Shown: in pieces, positions 1 to 7,116 of the stretch
Layout: every line of letters starts with the position of its first letter
Position numbering within the stretch: position 1 is the stretch's first letter
Origin: an uncultured bacterium
GTDB lineage: Bacteria > Bacillota > Clostridia > Lachnospirales > Lachnospiraceae
DNA length: 11,984 bases
Direction: 5' to 3'
Assembly (NCBI GenBank): GCA_905214875.1
Contig: CAJMNR010000067.1
Location: forward strand, 1-11,984
The notes under the pieces: model-generated
What the model saw: only the letters and a program-made list of their open reading frames with translations
What the model was told of the DNA's origin: nothing
The model's database searches: none
Program-made: the position numbers and the translations under genes

Positions 1-28
1 ACCTCACGGTCTGGGCGATTTTTCTTTT

Positions 29-55
29 AGGGGACTTTTTTTACAGCCCCTTTTT
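29..55 (+). terminator. Probable terminator of an upstream gene outside the window
   Basis: An AGGGG/CCCCT stem (29-33 with 47-51) encloses a T-rich loop and runs into a T5 tract at 51-55. The stem is short and the loop large, with an extra CT/AG pairing possible across a bulge, so it is a modest intrinsic terminator. It would end transcription from a gene lying left of position 1. It could instead be the 3' end of a leader regulatory element whose upstream part is cut off. Confidence 0.45.
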
Positions 56-89
56 ATGCATTAAAGGCTTTGGCGAATTTTGAAAAATT

Positions 90-118
90 TTGGAAAATGT
101 CGAATACTTTGATAAACT
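90..118 (+). promoter_or_regulatory. Weak candidate promoter for the DUF969-DUF979-M29-pcp operon
   Basis: TTGGAA (90-95) and TAAACT (113-118) are separated by 17 nt, each matching the sigma-A consensus at four of six positions. An alternative pair, TTGAAA (80-85) and AATACT (103-108), also has a 17-nt spacer. The stretch 56-151 is very AT-rich, so such matches are easy to find by chance. No operator-like dyad is seen here. A start near 125 would give a short leader before the AAGGGGG ribosome binding site at 138-144. Confidence 0.25.
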
Positions 119-151
119 AAAGTAAAAAAGTAAATAAAAGGGGGTATCGTA

Positions 152-835
152 ATGATTAAGTTATTAGGAATCTTAATTATTATTTTGGGATTTTCTCTAA
201 AATTAGATTCAATCCTAATCATTATGCTTTCTGCAATTGTAACTGCAATAGCAGGGGGGCTAACACCAGTGGAACTTCTTACAACACTAGGGGAAACGTT
301 TGTTAGCAATAGAAGTATGGCAATCTTTATTTTAATTATGTTTGTTACTGGTACATTAGAACGTAACGGATTAAAAGAGGCAGCAGCAAAATTGATTGGA
401 AAGATTAGGAACCCATCTTCGGGTAAAGTAATCGCAGCATACGGTGTAATGCGTGGTATTTTCGGTGCATTCAACGTAAGTTTTGGAGGGGTTGCCGGTT
501 TTGTTCAACCAATCATCATGCCAATGGCAACTGGTGCAGTAGAAGCAAGCGGCAATAAAATCAATGAAGAACACGAAGAAGAAATCAAAGGTATGGCTTC
601 TGCTATGGAAAATATCGCATGGTTCTTCTGCCAGGTGTTATTTGTTGGTGGTTCTGGCGGATTATTAATTCAAAGCACGATGGCTGGTCTTGGTTATGAA
701 GTAGACCTTGCAGCTTTAGCTAAAGTCGCAGTTCCAACTGCAGTAGTTGCAATCGTTGCAAGTATGATTTACTTCATCATCAAAGATAAGATGTTAGTGA
801 AGAAGTATTATAAAGACGGAAAGGGAGGATTATAG
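152..835 (+). CDS. DUF969 family membrane protein, putative 5-oxoproline transporter subunit
   Basis: This 227-residue hydrophobic protein has the features of the DUF969 family at its usual length: an N-terminal membrane hairpin (residues about 2-36), a glycine-rich core (about 100-135: YGVMRGIFGAF, FGGVAGFVQP), a charged loop at about 140-148 and a C-terminal membrane segment (about 190-212) ending in a lysine-rich tail. The ATG at 152 follows AAGGGGG (138-144). DUF969 is found paired with DUF979, and both are often near pcp. From memory, public annotation names the pair as 5-oxoproline (pyroglutamate) transporter subunits, which I cannot verify here. The DUF979 start lies 1 bp after this stop, so the two are probably translationally coupled. 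The partner gene carries a nonsense codon, so the complex may not form. The family call is firm; the substrate is inferred from the downstream pcp. Confidence 0.85.
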   Translation: MIKLLGILIIILGFSLKLDSILIIMLSAIVTAIAGGLTPVELLTTLGETFVSNRSMAIFILIMFVTGTLERNGLKEAAAKLIGKIRNPSSGKVIAAYGVMRGIFGAFNVSFGGVAGFVQPIIMPMATGAVEASGNKINEEHEEEIKGMASAMENIAWFFCQVLFVGGSGGLLIQSTMAGLGYEVDLAALAKVAVPTAVVAIVASMIYFIIKDKMLVKKYYKDGKGGL

Positions 836-836
836 T

Positions 837-1805
837 ATGTCATTTGTATCATTTTTTACTGATTCCGAGATTTTATTAGGAACAAAATTATTAGAAGTTG
901 TTTATATGATCATGGGACTTCTTGCTATTTATACAGGCGTCAAAAATGTTCGTGATAAAGAGAATTCCTCTTGAATTCCAACGGCTATTTTTTGGATCGT
1001 TTTAGGTGTTGTTATCGGATTTGGTAGATTTATCAATGGTATGGAAAATGGTCCTGTAATCACAGGCGTATTAATCTTTGTCATGGTAATTCCAGCTATC
1101 TTACAAAAGGTTAAGGCTGGTAAACTTGACAAGCCTACAGCAGAACAAAGTCAAAGATTATTAGAGAAGAACGGTATGAAAGTATTCATTCCAGCACTTT
1201 CTATCGGTCTTTCTGCAATTATATTTGCAACATTAACAGAGCTAGGTGCAATCGTTGGCGTTGCCGTTGGCGTAATTATTGGCGTAGTCGTATTAATGCT
1301 TATGTCCAAGGAAAATACACCATCTGTATTCTTAAAAGATACGGAACGTTTATTATCAACAGTAGGACCATTATGTATTCTTCCGATGCTTTTAGCATCT
1401 CTAGGTGCTGTTTTTACAAAAGCCGGTGTTGGTGAAGTAATCGCATCTTACGTGGAAAAAATCATTCCATCTGGAAACTTAACTGTCGGTATTATTGTGT
1501 ACTGTTTAGGTATGGTATTCTTCACTATGATTATGGGAAATGCATATGCAGCAATCACAGTAATGACAGTTGGTATCGGTGGACCATTCGTATTAGCATT
1601 AGGAGCAAATCCAACAGTTGTAGGTATGCTTGTATTAACAGTTGGATTCTGTGGAACATTATTAACACCTATGGCAGCAAATTTCAATATCGTTCCAGTT
1701 GCCATGCTAGATATGAAGAACCGCTTTGGGGTAATTAAGAATCAGTTATTTATTGCAGTATTTATGATTATCTTTCAAATTGCATACATGCTTATTTTTA
1801 GCTAA
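837..1805 (+). pseudogene. DUF979 family membrane protein interrupted by an in-frame TGA
   Basis: The intact reading frame would start at ATG 837 (ribosome binding site AAGGGAGG at 821-828) and encode about 322 residues, close to the family's usual size. Codon 46 is TGA at 972-974. The frame continues without a shift from both sides: KNVRDKENSS before the stop and IPTAIFWIVLG after it form one continuous DUF979-like segment. Family members, as I recall them, tend to have a basic residue at this point, so a CGA-to-TGA transition is the simplest cause. The rest (ATG at 1041 onward, 254 residues) is undamaged and has many membrane segments and the conserved C-terminal stretch around GNAYAAIT and LLTPMAANFN. 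Restart at 1041 is possible but I see no good ribosome binding site before it. Predicted role: partner of the DUF969 subunit in pyroglutamate transport. Alternatives are a sequencing error, stop readthrough or a strain-specific null. Confidence 0.8.
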
Positions 1806-1825
1806 AGGTAAAGTGAGGAAAAACT

Positions 1826-2821
1826 ATGAATAAGAAGTTACAACGAGGAGCACGCATTGTGGCAGAACAGTGGTTACAAGTAGCAGAGGGTGAAAGGCTA
1901 TTTATCGTTACAAGCGAAGAGTATATAAATGATGTGGCATTTATCGAGCAATATGCGAAAGAAGCAGGCGCAGTTGTTGAAGTTATGTCATTTGAAAGAC
2001 AACAAGGACAAGTAGGCCATTATTTTGATGATCATGAAACTGCTTTTGACTCATTTGACGTGATTCTTGGTGCAACGACGCATTCATTAGTTACTACAAA
2101 AGCTGTAAAAAGAGCGATTGAAAGGGGAAGCCGTTTTTTATCGCTTCCTCTTTCAACTAATGATGGCAGATCTTTATTGGAGTATGATTTCTTATTGATG
2201 GATCCTAATGAGAGCAAGAAAATGGCAGATCAGTTACTGGAAAAGCTAGCATATGGAAAAGAGCTTCTAGTTATGACTGCGACAGGCACTCATCTTACGT
2301 TCTCAATGGAAGGAAGAGAGGCGAAGTTCTTTACGGGATCTACAAAGATAGGGAATGGATATTCTTCATCAAGTTTTGAAATCTTTATTCCAGTAGTTGA
2401 AGACATGACATATGGAATCGGTGTCGTTGATGCGTCCCTAGGATATCTAGGAGCACCGGAAGAACCGGTTAGAATTTATTTAAAGGATGGAAGGGTTTGT
2501 GAAATTGAGCAAAATGAAGCAGGCCAAAAGTTAACCAGTTACATAGCGGAATTTAAAGATGAAGGTATGTACGTGGCAGGAGAGTTTGGAATTGGTCTTA
2601 ATACGTTCTCTCGTTGCGATGGTAATTGCTATATTGAAGATGAATCGGCATATGGAACATTCCATATTGGATTTGGACGAAATATTGCATTTGGTGGACA
2701 ACATGAGGCGAAAGGACATTTTGACCTTGTGTTTGATAAGCCTGATATATATATAGATGGATTGCTTATAATGAGAAAAGGCGAAATCATCTGGGATGAG
2801 AAAAACGTTGAAGCAGTTTAG
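1826..2821 (+). CDS. M29-type (thermophilic) metallo-aminopeptidase, short form
   Basis: A cytoplasmic 331-residue protein of the peptidase M29 (AmpS/AmpT) group, which removes N-terminal amino acids from peptides using two metal ions. The C-terminal half shows the expected ligand pattern: E253 in AGEFGIGLN, E273 and H280 in DESAYGTFHIGFG, and H298 and D300 in GHFDLVF, followed by the family-typical DIYIDG near the end. No signal peptide is present. Classical M29 enzymes are about 410 residues, so this belongs to the shorter clostridial type; the ends look complete, so it is not a truncation. The ATG at 1826 follows GAGGAA (1815-1820) and lies 20 bp after the DUF979 stop; pcp begins 18 bp downstream. 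Next to pcp it probably helps trim peptides to free amino acids. The preferred residue cannot be read from the sequence. Confidence 0.85.
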   Translation: MNKKLQRGARIVAEQWLQVAEGERLFIVTSEEYINDVAFIEQYAKEAGAVVEVMSFERQQGQVGHYFDDHETAFDSFDVILGATTHSLVTTKAVKRAIERGSRFLSLPLSTNDGRSLLEYDFLLMDPNESKKMADQLLEKLAYGKELLVMTATGTHLTFSMEGREAKFFTGSTKIGNGYSSSSFEIFIPVVEDMTYGIGVVDASLGYLGAPEEPVRIYLKDGRVCEIEQNEAGQKLTSYIAEFKDEGMYVAGEFGIGLNTFSRCDGNCYIEDESAYGTFHIGFGRNIAFGGQHEAKGHFDLVFDKPDIYIDGLLIMRKGEIIWDEKNVEAV

Positions 2822-2839
2822 AGAAAGGTGGTAACTAGA

Positions 2840-3484
2840 ATGAAAGTTTTAATTACAGGATTTGATCCATTTGGTGGTGAAAAAGTGAATCCAGCTTATG
2901 AAGCGGTGAAAATGCTTCCAAGTACGGTTGCAGGAGCTGAAATAATTAAATTAGAGATTCCTACGGTATATACAAAGAGTGGGGAAGCAGTTGAAAAAGC
3001 GATGGAAGAACATAATCCGGATGTTGTTATTTGTGTTGGACAAGCTGGAGGAAGAAGTTCCATTACGATTGAAAAGGTTGCAATCAATCTTGCGGAAGCA
3101 AGAATCAAAGACAATGCAGGAAATCAACCAATGGATACTGCATTACATGAAGATGGGGAAACTGCATACTTTACAAACCTTCCTTGTAAGGCGGTTGTAA
3201 AAGAGTTACGTGACAATCACATTCCTGCACACATTTCTTATACAGCAGGGACGTTTGTATGTAATGACGTAATGTACCATGTTCTTTATTTAATCAACAA
3301 GAAGTATAACAATGTTCGTGGCGGATTCATTCATGTGCCATATGCACTTGAACAGGTAATTGAAAAACCACAAGGTACTTGTGCCATGTCTCTTGAGACA
3401 ATTTCAAAGGGGCTTGAATTAGCAATCAAAGCAATTGTTGAAAATGATAAAGACATCAGTCTTTCAGTTGGGACAATTATGTAG
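2840..3484 (+). CDS. pcp: Pyrrolidone-carboxylate peptidase (pyroglutamyl peptidase I)
   Basis: This cysteine peptidase of family C15 removes N-terminal pyroglutamate (5-oxoproline) from peptides in the cytoplasm. At 214 residues it is the normal length. It opens with the family signature VLITGFDPFGGEKVNPA, and the catalytic triad is visible as E78 (ITIEKVAIN), C141 (GTFVCNDVMYH) and H165 (GGFIHVPY). An in-frame GTG exists at 2828, but the ATG at 2840 was chosen because GAAAGGTGG (2823-2831) is a well-placed ribosome binding site for it and the protein then begins MKVLITGF as in relatives. It is last in the four-gene operon. Its product, pyroglutamate, matches the proposed substrate of the DUF969/DUF979 transporter. 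No 5-oxoprolinase genes are in the window. Confidence 0.96.
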   Translation: MKVLITGFDPFGGEKVNPAYEAVKMLPSTVAGAEIIKLEIPTVYTKSGEAVEKAMEEHNPDVVICVGQAGGRSSITIEKVAINLAEARIKDNAGNQPMDTALHEDGETAYFTNLPCKAVVKELRDNHIPAHISYTAGTFVCNDVMYHVLYLINKKYNNVRGGFIHVPYALEQVIEKPQGTCAMSLETISKGLELAIKAIVENDKDISLSVGTIM

Positions 3485-3493
3485 TAATAGATA

Positions 3494-3522
3494 TTGACCT
3501 TTTAATTATGCTGTTATATAAT
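3494..3522 (+). promoter_or_regulatory. Strong sigma-A-type promoter just after pcp
   Basis: TTGACC (3494-3499) and a perfect TATAAT (3517-3522) are spaced by exactly 17 nt, the best promoter match in the window. It starts 10 bp after the pcp stop codon. Transcription would begin near 3529 and meet the hairpin terminator ending at 3612, giving an RNA of about 80-85 nt. It may drive a small RNA, or be the promoter of an attenuated leader for the downstream MATE gene. Confidence 0.6.
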
Positions 3523-3563
3523 CTTAACTGTTAATCGGAGGGTATATTGATTTAGAATGATAT

Positions 3564-3612
3564 GCTGGATAAGATTGCAGGTACGCCCTGCTCACTTATC
3601 CAGCTTTTTTTT
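3564..3612 (+). terminator. Intrinsic terminator, two-part hairpin
   Basis: GCTGGATAAG (3564-3573) pairs perfectly with CTTATCCAGC (3595-3604). A 3x3 internal loop separates this from an inner stem, GCAGG (3577-3581) with CCTGC (3587-3591), with loop TACGC. T8 follows at 3605-3612. It would end the pcp operon, and also any transcript started at the promoter at 3494-3522. Whether it is conditionally bypassed into the MATE gene cannot be told from one sequence. Confidence 0.85.
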
Positions 3613-3636
3613 GTATATGGGAAGTGCTATGGCCGC

Positions 3637-3665
3637 TTGCATCTACAAAAACACTCCGCTAAAAT
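3637..3665 (+). promoter_or_regulatory. Candidate promoter for the first MATE gene
   Basis: TTGCAT (3637-3642) and TAAAAT (3660-3665) have a 17-nt spacer. The -10 box is good and the -35 is weak. It lies after the terminator, so it would let the MATE gene be expressed independently of the upstream hairpin, with a start near 3672. A 10-bp direct repeat TACAAAAACA (3644-3653 and 3665-3674) brackets the -10 box and might be a binding site or chance in AT-rich DNA. Confidence 0.35.
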
Positions 3666-3694
3666 ACAAAAACATATAGGAGAGGAAAGTAATA

Positions 3695-5035
3695 ATGAAT
3701 AATCTAGTAGAAGGTAAGATCAGTACTACCTTATTGAAATTCGCATTGCCATTTTTATTTGCAAGCTTATTACAGGCATTATATGGCGCTGCTGATTTAT
3801 TTGTTGTAGGCCAGTTTGCAGACTCCTCGGCAGTTTCGGCCGTTGCTATCGGAAGCCAGGTAATGCAGACGATTACCGGTATCATACTTGGAATTTCCAT
3901 GGGTGGAACCGTTCTTATTGGAAAGACCGTAGGAGAGAAGAATCAAGAGGGGACGGCAAAGGCAATTGGTTCACTTGCAATTTTATTTGTGATTTTTGCA
4001 GTTCTCTTAACACCGCTTATGTTATTTGCGACGAATCCGGCAATCCAATTATTGCATACGCCATCAGAAGCCGTGAATTATACAAGACAATATCTTTTAA
4101 TCTGTGCTTCTGGTATTCCATTTATTATAGGATATAATGCAGTCGGCGGAATTTTCCGTGGACTAGGGGATTCCAAGACACCCGTATATTTCGTATTGGT
4201 TGCATGCATTGTAAATATCGTTGTCGATGTTGTGTTAGTAGGTGGATTCCATCTTGGTGCAAGAGGGGCAGCCATCGCAACAATATCAGCACAGGCGATT
4301 AGTTTCTTTAGCGCATTGCTATATATGATTAAGAAAGGATTTCCCTTTGAAATTAACCGTAGTCATTTCCGATTACATAGAGAATCTGTAAAGCATATTT
4401 TGATTGTTGGATTCCCACTTGCTTTACAGGATGCTCTTGTAAATGTTTCGTTCTTAATTATTTCTGCAGTAATCAATACAATGGGATTGGTTGCATCAGC
4501 TGCAGTTGGTGTTGTAGAAAAAATCATCGTGTTTGCGATGCTTCCACCGACAGCATTTGGTTCTGCAGTATCGGCTATGACTGCGCAAAATGTAGGTGCA
4601 GGAAAACCTGAGAGAGCAAAGAAGACGCTTCGATTTGGTATTTTTTATTCTTTATGTTTTGGTGTCTTGGCTGTGGCATATTGCCAGGTATTCCCGGAGA
4701 CACTAACTGCAATCTTTTCAACAGACCAAGAAGTAGTGAAGGTTGCGGGACAGTATTTAATGTCTTATTCGTTCGATATCGCATTGGTTAGCTTCGTGTT
4801 CTGTATGAATGGATATTTCAGTGGAAAAGGAAAATCTGTAATTTCACTTGTTCACAGTATGATTGCTACATTTGGTTTCCGTGTTCCACTTACGATCTTT
4901 ATCAGTAAGATGGCAGGTGTTACCCTTTATCAATTGGGATTTGCGCCACCAATCGCTTCAATCTCATCCATTATCATTTGCTTTGGATATTTTATCTGGC
5001 AAAACAGACAAGAGAGTAAGGCTGTCGCTCTGTAG
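3695..5035 (+). CDS. MATE family multidrug/toxin efflux transporter (first of three)
   Basis: This 446-residue integral membrane protein has the two-fold repeat of the MATE (MatE/NorM-DinF) superfamily, about 12 membrane segments, and usual length. Recognisable features are the N-terminal KFALPFLFASLLQALYGAADLFVVGQ, the GIFRGLGDSKTP motif closing the first half near residue 155, and MTAQNVGAGKPERAKK at the matching place in the second half. MATE proteins expel cationic drugs, dyes or metabolites in exchange for Na+ or H+; the substrate cannot be read from sequence. The ATG at 3695 follows AGGAGAGG (3678-3685). No terminator is evident between it and marR 163 bp downstream, so some read-through is possible, although marR has its own promoter. 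It differs clearly in sequence from the other two MATE proteins, so it is not a recent duplicate. Confidence 0.93.
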   Translation: MNNLVEGKISTTLLKFALPFLFASLLQALYGAADLFVVGQFADSSAVSAVAIGSQVMQTITGIILGISMGGTVLIGKTVGEKNQEGTAKAIGSLAILFVIFAVLLTPLMLFATNPAIQLLHTPSEAVNYTRQYLLICASGIPFIIGYNAVGGIFRGLGDSKTPVYFVLVACIVNIVVDVVLVGGFHLGARGAAIATISAQAISFFSALLYMIKKGFPFEINRSHFRLHRESVKHILIVGFPLALQDALVNVSFLIISAVINTMGLVASAAVGVVEKIIVFAMLPPTAFGSAVSAMTAQNVGAGKPERAKKTLRFGIFYSLCFGVLAVAYCQVFPETLTAIFSTDQEVVKVAGQYLMSYSFDIALVSFVFCMNGYFSGKGKSVISLVHSMIATFGFRVPLTIFISKMAGVTLYQLGFAPPIASISSIIICFGYFIWQNRQESKAVAL

Positions 5036-5119
5036 GAGATGGGATTGCTTCACAAAGGTGAAAAATATTAGGTGCTAGTGGGGAAAAATAGACAGTTTGA
5101 ATGAGTTTTGATTAAGAAA

Positions 5120-5143
5120 AATTAGTTGACATGTCAACTAATT
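5120..5143 (+). promoter_or_regulatory. Perfect 24-bp palindromic operator, primary MarR site
   Basis: The half-site AATTAGTTGACA (5120-5131) is followed immediately by its exact reverse complement (5132-5143). Length and symmetry fit a MarR-family dimer site. It contains the -35 hexamer TTGACA (5126-5131) of the marR promoter, so binding would block RNA polymerase. The adjacent marR makes autoregulation the natural reading. Confidence 0.75.
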
Positions 5144-5154
5144 GGTGGTAGGAT
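5126..5154 (+). promoter_or_regulatory. Promoter of the marR-MATE operon
   Basis: Consensus TTGACA (5126-5131) and TAGGAT (5149-5154) are separated by 17 nt. The predicted start is near 5161. The -35 box lies inside the palindrome at 5120-5143 and the start point lies inside the second, imperfect copy at 5158-5177, so the promoter appears covered on both sides by regulator sites. Confidence 0.6.
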
Positions 5155-5157
5155 TTG

Positions 5158-5177
5158 ATAGTTGCGTTGTCAACTAA
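5158..5177 (+). promoter_or_regulatory. Second, imperfect MarR-type operator copy
   Basis: The right half TGTCAACTAA (5168-5177) is identical to the right half of the upstream palindrome, and the left half ATAGTTG matches six of seven bases. Overall 16 of 20 positions agree with the core of the perfect site. It overlaps the predicted transcription start. The centre-to-centre distance is about 36 bp, so two dimers could bind near each other. Confidence 0.55.
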
Positions 5178-5198
5178 ATGGGTCATGGAGGTGTTTAT

Positions 5199-5630
5199 AT
5201 GCAAGAAAGTGCAGGAAGGTTGATTGCTGTTTTATATAGAAAGAGTCAGATTTATTGGACCCAAGCATTAAAAGAGTATGGAATCACAAGTGCAGAATAT
5301 CCAGTCCTAATTGAGCTACATAAACAGGATGGAAGGACACAGGAAGATGTTGCAGCGGCACTTGATATCGATAAATCATTTATTACAAGAACCATACAAT
5401 CCCTTCTTGAAAAAGAATTCATTGAGAAGAAAAAGGATGAGAATGATAAACGATGTAACCGAATCTATTTGACGAAAAAAGGTTACCACACAAAAGAGCC
5501 AATTGAAAGGGCGATTGTTGGATGGAATAAGTGCTTAGTCGGTGAATTGCCAGAAGACGAGGTAATTGGAGTATTATCGCAGATGATAGAAAATATTCAA
5601 AAAACAAAAGTAACAAATAGAAAGGATTAA
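5199..5630 (+). CDS. MarR family transcriptional regulator
   Basis: A 143-residue winged-helix DNA-binding protein of normal MarR length. The helix-turn-helix lies at about residues 47-73 (TQEDVAAALDIDKSFITRTI), and the wing has the family signature DENDKRCNRIYLTKKG (80-95). Flanking helices (about 3-28 and 98-138) would form the dimer interface and ligand pocket. An upstream in-frame ATG at 5178 abuts the operator and lacks a ribosome binding site. The ATG at 5199 was chosen because GGAGG (5187-5191) sits 7 nt before it and the protein then starts where relatives do. It lies 9 bp before a MepA-like MATE gene, an arrangement like mepR-mepA of staphylococci. It probably represses its own operon at the palindromes at 5120-5177 until a toxic ligand binds. 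Confidence 0.93.
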   Translation: MQESAGRLIAVLYRKSQIYWTQALKEYGITSAEYPVLIELHKQDGRTQEDVAAALDIDKSFITRTIQSLLEKEFIEKKKDENDKRCNRIYLTKKGYHTKEPIERAIVGWNKCLVGELPEDEVIGVLSQMIENIQKTKVTNRKD

Positions 5631-5639
5631 GTAAGTTAT

Positions 5640-7025
5640 ATGAGTAAGAGAAGCGGAAAAAATCCATTAGCGGAAGAAAAAGTCAGTTCATTATTAAGGC
5701 AGTTTGCTGTACCAAGTATCATAGCAATGCTAGTAAGCTCTCTTTATAACATTGTCGATCAATTCTTTATTGGAAGAGCGGTCGGGGAACTAGGAAATGC
5801 AGCTACGAATATATCATTTCCATTGTCAATTTCCTGTGTCGCCATTGCACTTTTATTTGGAATCGGTGGCGCATCTGCGTTCAATATCTCCATGGGTAGA
5901 GGGGAAATTGAACCTGAGGAAAAAGAGAAAGCTATTTACTATATGGGAAATGCCCTTGTTATGTTATTTAGCTGTGGTGTAGTATTACTGCTTATTACAC
6001 AATTATTTTTAACACCAATGTTACATTTCTTTGGATCACCAGATAATGTATTAGGATATGCTAAGACTTATACAAGAATTGTATCCATCGGATTTCCATT
6101 TTTAATTCTTGCAACAGGAGGCGGACATTTAGTTCGTGCTGATGGAAGACCAAAACACACAATGATCTGTAACCTTACAGGTGCAGTAATCAATACAATC
6201 CTTGATGCGATATTTGTATTCGGATTTGGTTGGGGCATGGCAGGTGCTGCATATGCAACCATTATCGGACAGGTTATGTCAGGACTTATGGTAATCTGGT
6301 TCTTAAGCCATTGTAAGACGGTGACGCTTCAAAAGAAACATTTAGTAGTAAAAAGCAAGTATGTTAGAAGAATTGCGTCTCTTGGGGCAGCACCATGCAG
6401 TAATCAGATTGCAATGATGATCGTTCAAATTGTCATGAACCGTTCGTTAAAATATTATGGATCCTTATCTATTTATGGTGAAGCTATACCAATTGCATGT
6501 TCAGGAATCATCTCCAAAGTAAACATGGTATTTATGTCATTTGTTATTGGTATTTCCCAAGGCTTACAGCCAATTGTAAGTTATAACTATGGAGCAGGCC
6601 ATTATAAACGTGTAAAGAAAGCACTTATGATTTCCCTTACGTATGGATTTGTGATAGCGCTTGTTGCATTTGCATTATTCCAGTTCACTCCAAGACAGAT
6701 TATCTCTATCTTTGGAAATGGTTCCGAGGAATACTATGAATTTGCAACGAAGTATTTTAAAATCTTTTTATTCTTCACATTCCTGAATTTCTTACAGCCG
6801 ATTGTATCAAACTTCTTTACGGCCATTGGAAAGCCAGCATTGGGTATGTTCTTGTCCTTAACGAGACAGATCATTTTCTTATTACCATTATTATTACTCC
6901 TTCCAAAAGTAGTTGGAATTGATGGAATCATGTATTCTGGACCAATTGCCGATTTCCTTGCGGCAGTAGTATGTGCAATCTTGGTTATGGTAGAATTAAA
7001 GCGAAAAGAATATAAAACAGTATAA
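5640..7025 (+). CDS. MepA-like MATE family multidrug efflux transporter (second of three)
   Basis: This 461-residue integral membrane MATE protein has about 12 predicted membrane segments. The N-terminal LRQFAVPSIIAMLVSSLYNIVDQFFIGR, the GGASAFNISMGRGE segment near residue 80 and the second-half motif QPIVSYNYGAGHYKRVKKA are characteristic of the MepA-like branch. It likely exports drugs or cationic toxins by ion antiport. It begins 9 bp after marR and should share its operator-controlled promoter. The ribosome binding site AAGGA (5622-5626) is 13 nt from the ATG, a longer than usual spacing, so initiation may lean on translation of marR. The regulator-pump pairing suggests substrate-induced expression, though the inducing compound is unknown. 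Confidence 0.94.
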   Translation: MSKRSGKNPLAEEKVSSLLRQFAVPSIIAMLVSSLYNIVDQFFIGRAVGELGNAATNISFPLSISCVAIALLFGIGGASAFNISMGRGEIEPEEKEKAIYYMGNALVMLFSCGVVLLLITQLFLTPMLHFFGSPDNVLGYAKTYTRIVSIGFPFLILATGGGHLVRADGRPKHTMICNLTGAVINTILDAIFVFGFGWGMAGAAYATIIGQVMSGLMVIWFLSHCKTVTLQKKHLVVKSKYVRRIASLGAAPCSNQIAMMIVQIVMNRSLKYYGSLSIYGEAIPIACSGIISKVNMVFMSFVIGISQGLQPIVSYNYGAGHYKRVKKALMISLTYGFVIALVAFALFQFTPRQIISIFGNGSEEYYEFATKYFKIFLFFTFLNFLQPIVSNFFTAIGKPALGMFLSLTRQIIFLLPLLLLLPKVVGIDGIMYSGPIADFLAAVVCAILVMVELKRKEYKTV

Positions 7026-7116
7026 AGGAAAAAGTTGAAGAAATTTAAGTAACATGATACTCTGATAACAGAAACAACTAACCCCTTAGACAAAAGATAC
7101 TTTAGAGGTGAATGAC

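Noticed and set aside
61..474. Long minus-strand open frames, such as those opposite the DUF969, MATE and YdeI genes
   Set aside because: They mirror strongly conserved + strand coding sequence, have no ribosome binding sites and show no recognisable domains.
961..983. The 7-bp direct repeat GAATTCC around the TGA as evidence of a small tandem duplication
   Set aside because: The copies are 11 nt apart, so a duplication would have shifted the frame, yet conserved residues are in the same frame on both sides.
972..1020. Selenocysteine insertion at the DUF979 TGA
   Set aside because: A multi-span transporter is an unlikely selenoprotein, and only a very weak CCAA/TTGG pairing follows the codon; no convincing bacterial SECIS hairpin is seen.
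3577..3591. Guanidine-II (mini-ykkC)-like hairpin in the leader before a MATE gene
   Set aside because: The loop TACGC contains ACG but not the ACGR tetraloop in the right position, and there is only one such hairpin rather than the required pair.
3644..3674. TACAAAAACA direct repeat as a CRISPR-like or iteron array
   Set aside because: Only two 10-bp copies occur in AT-rich DNA, with no further units.
3557..3679. A 40-codon ATG-initiated frame across the terminator before the first MATE gene
   Set aside because: It runs through both arms of a strong hairpin and its T8 tract, has a poorly spaced ribosome binding site and no recognisable protein character.
5049..5062. TTCAC/GTGAA hairpin after the first MATE gene as a terminator
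   Set aside because: The stem is only five pairs and is followed by A-rich sequence with no T tract.
5178..5198. Upstream in-frame ATG as the start of marR
   Set aside because: It has no ribosome binding site and abuts the operator, whereas the ATG at 5199 has a well-spaced GGAGG and gives a standard MarR N-terminus.
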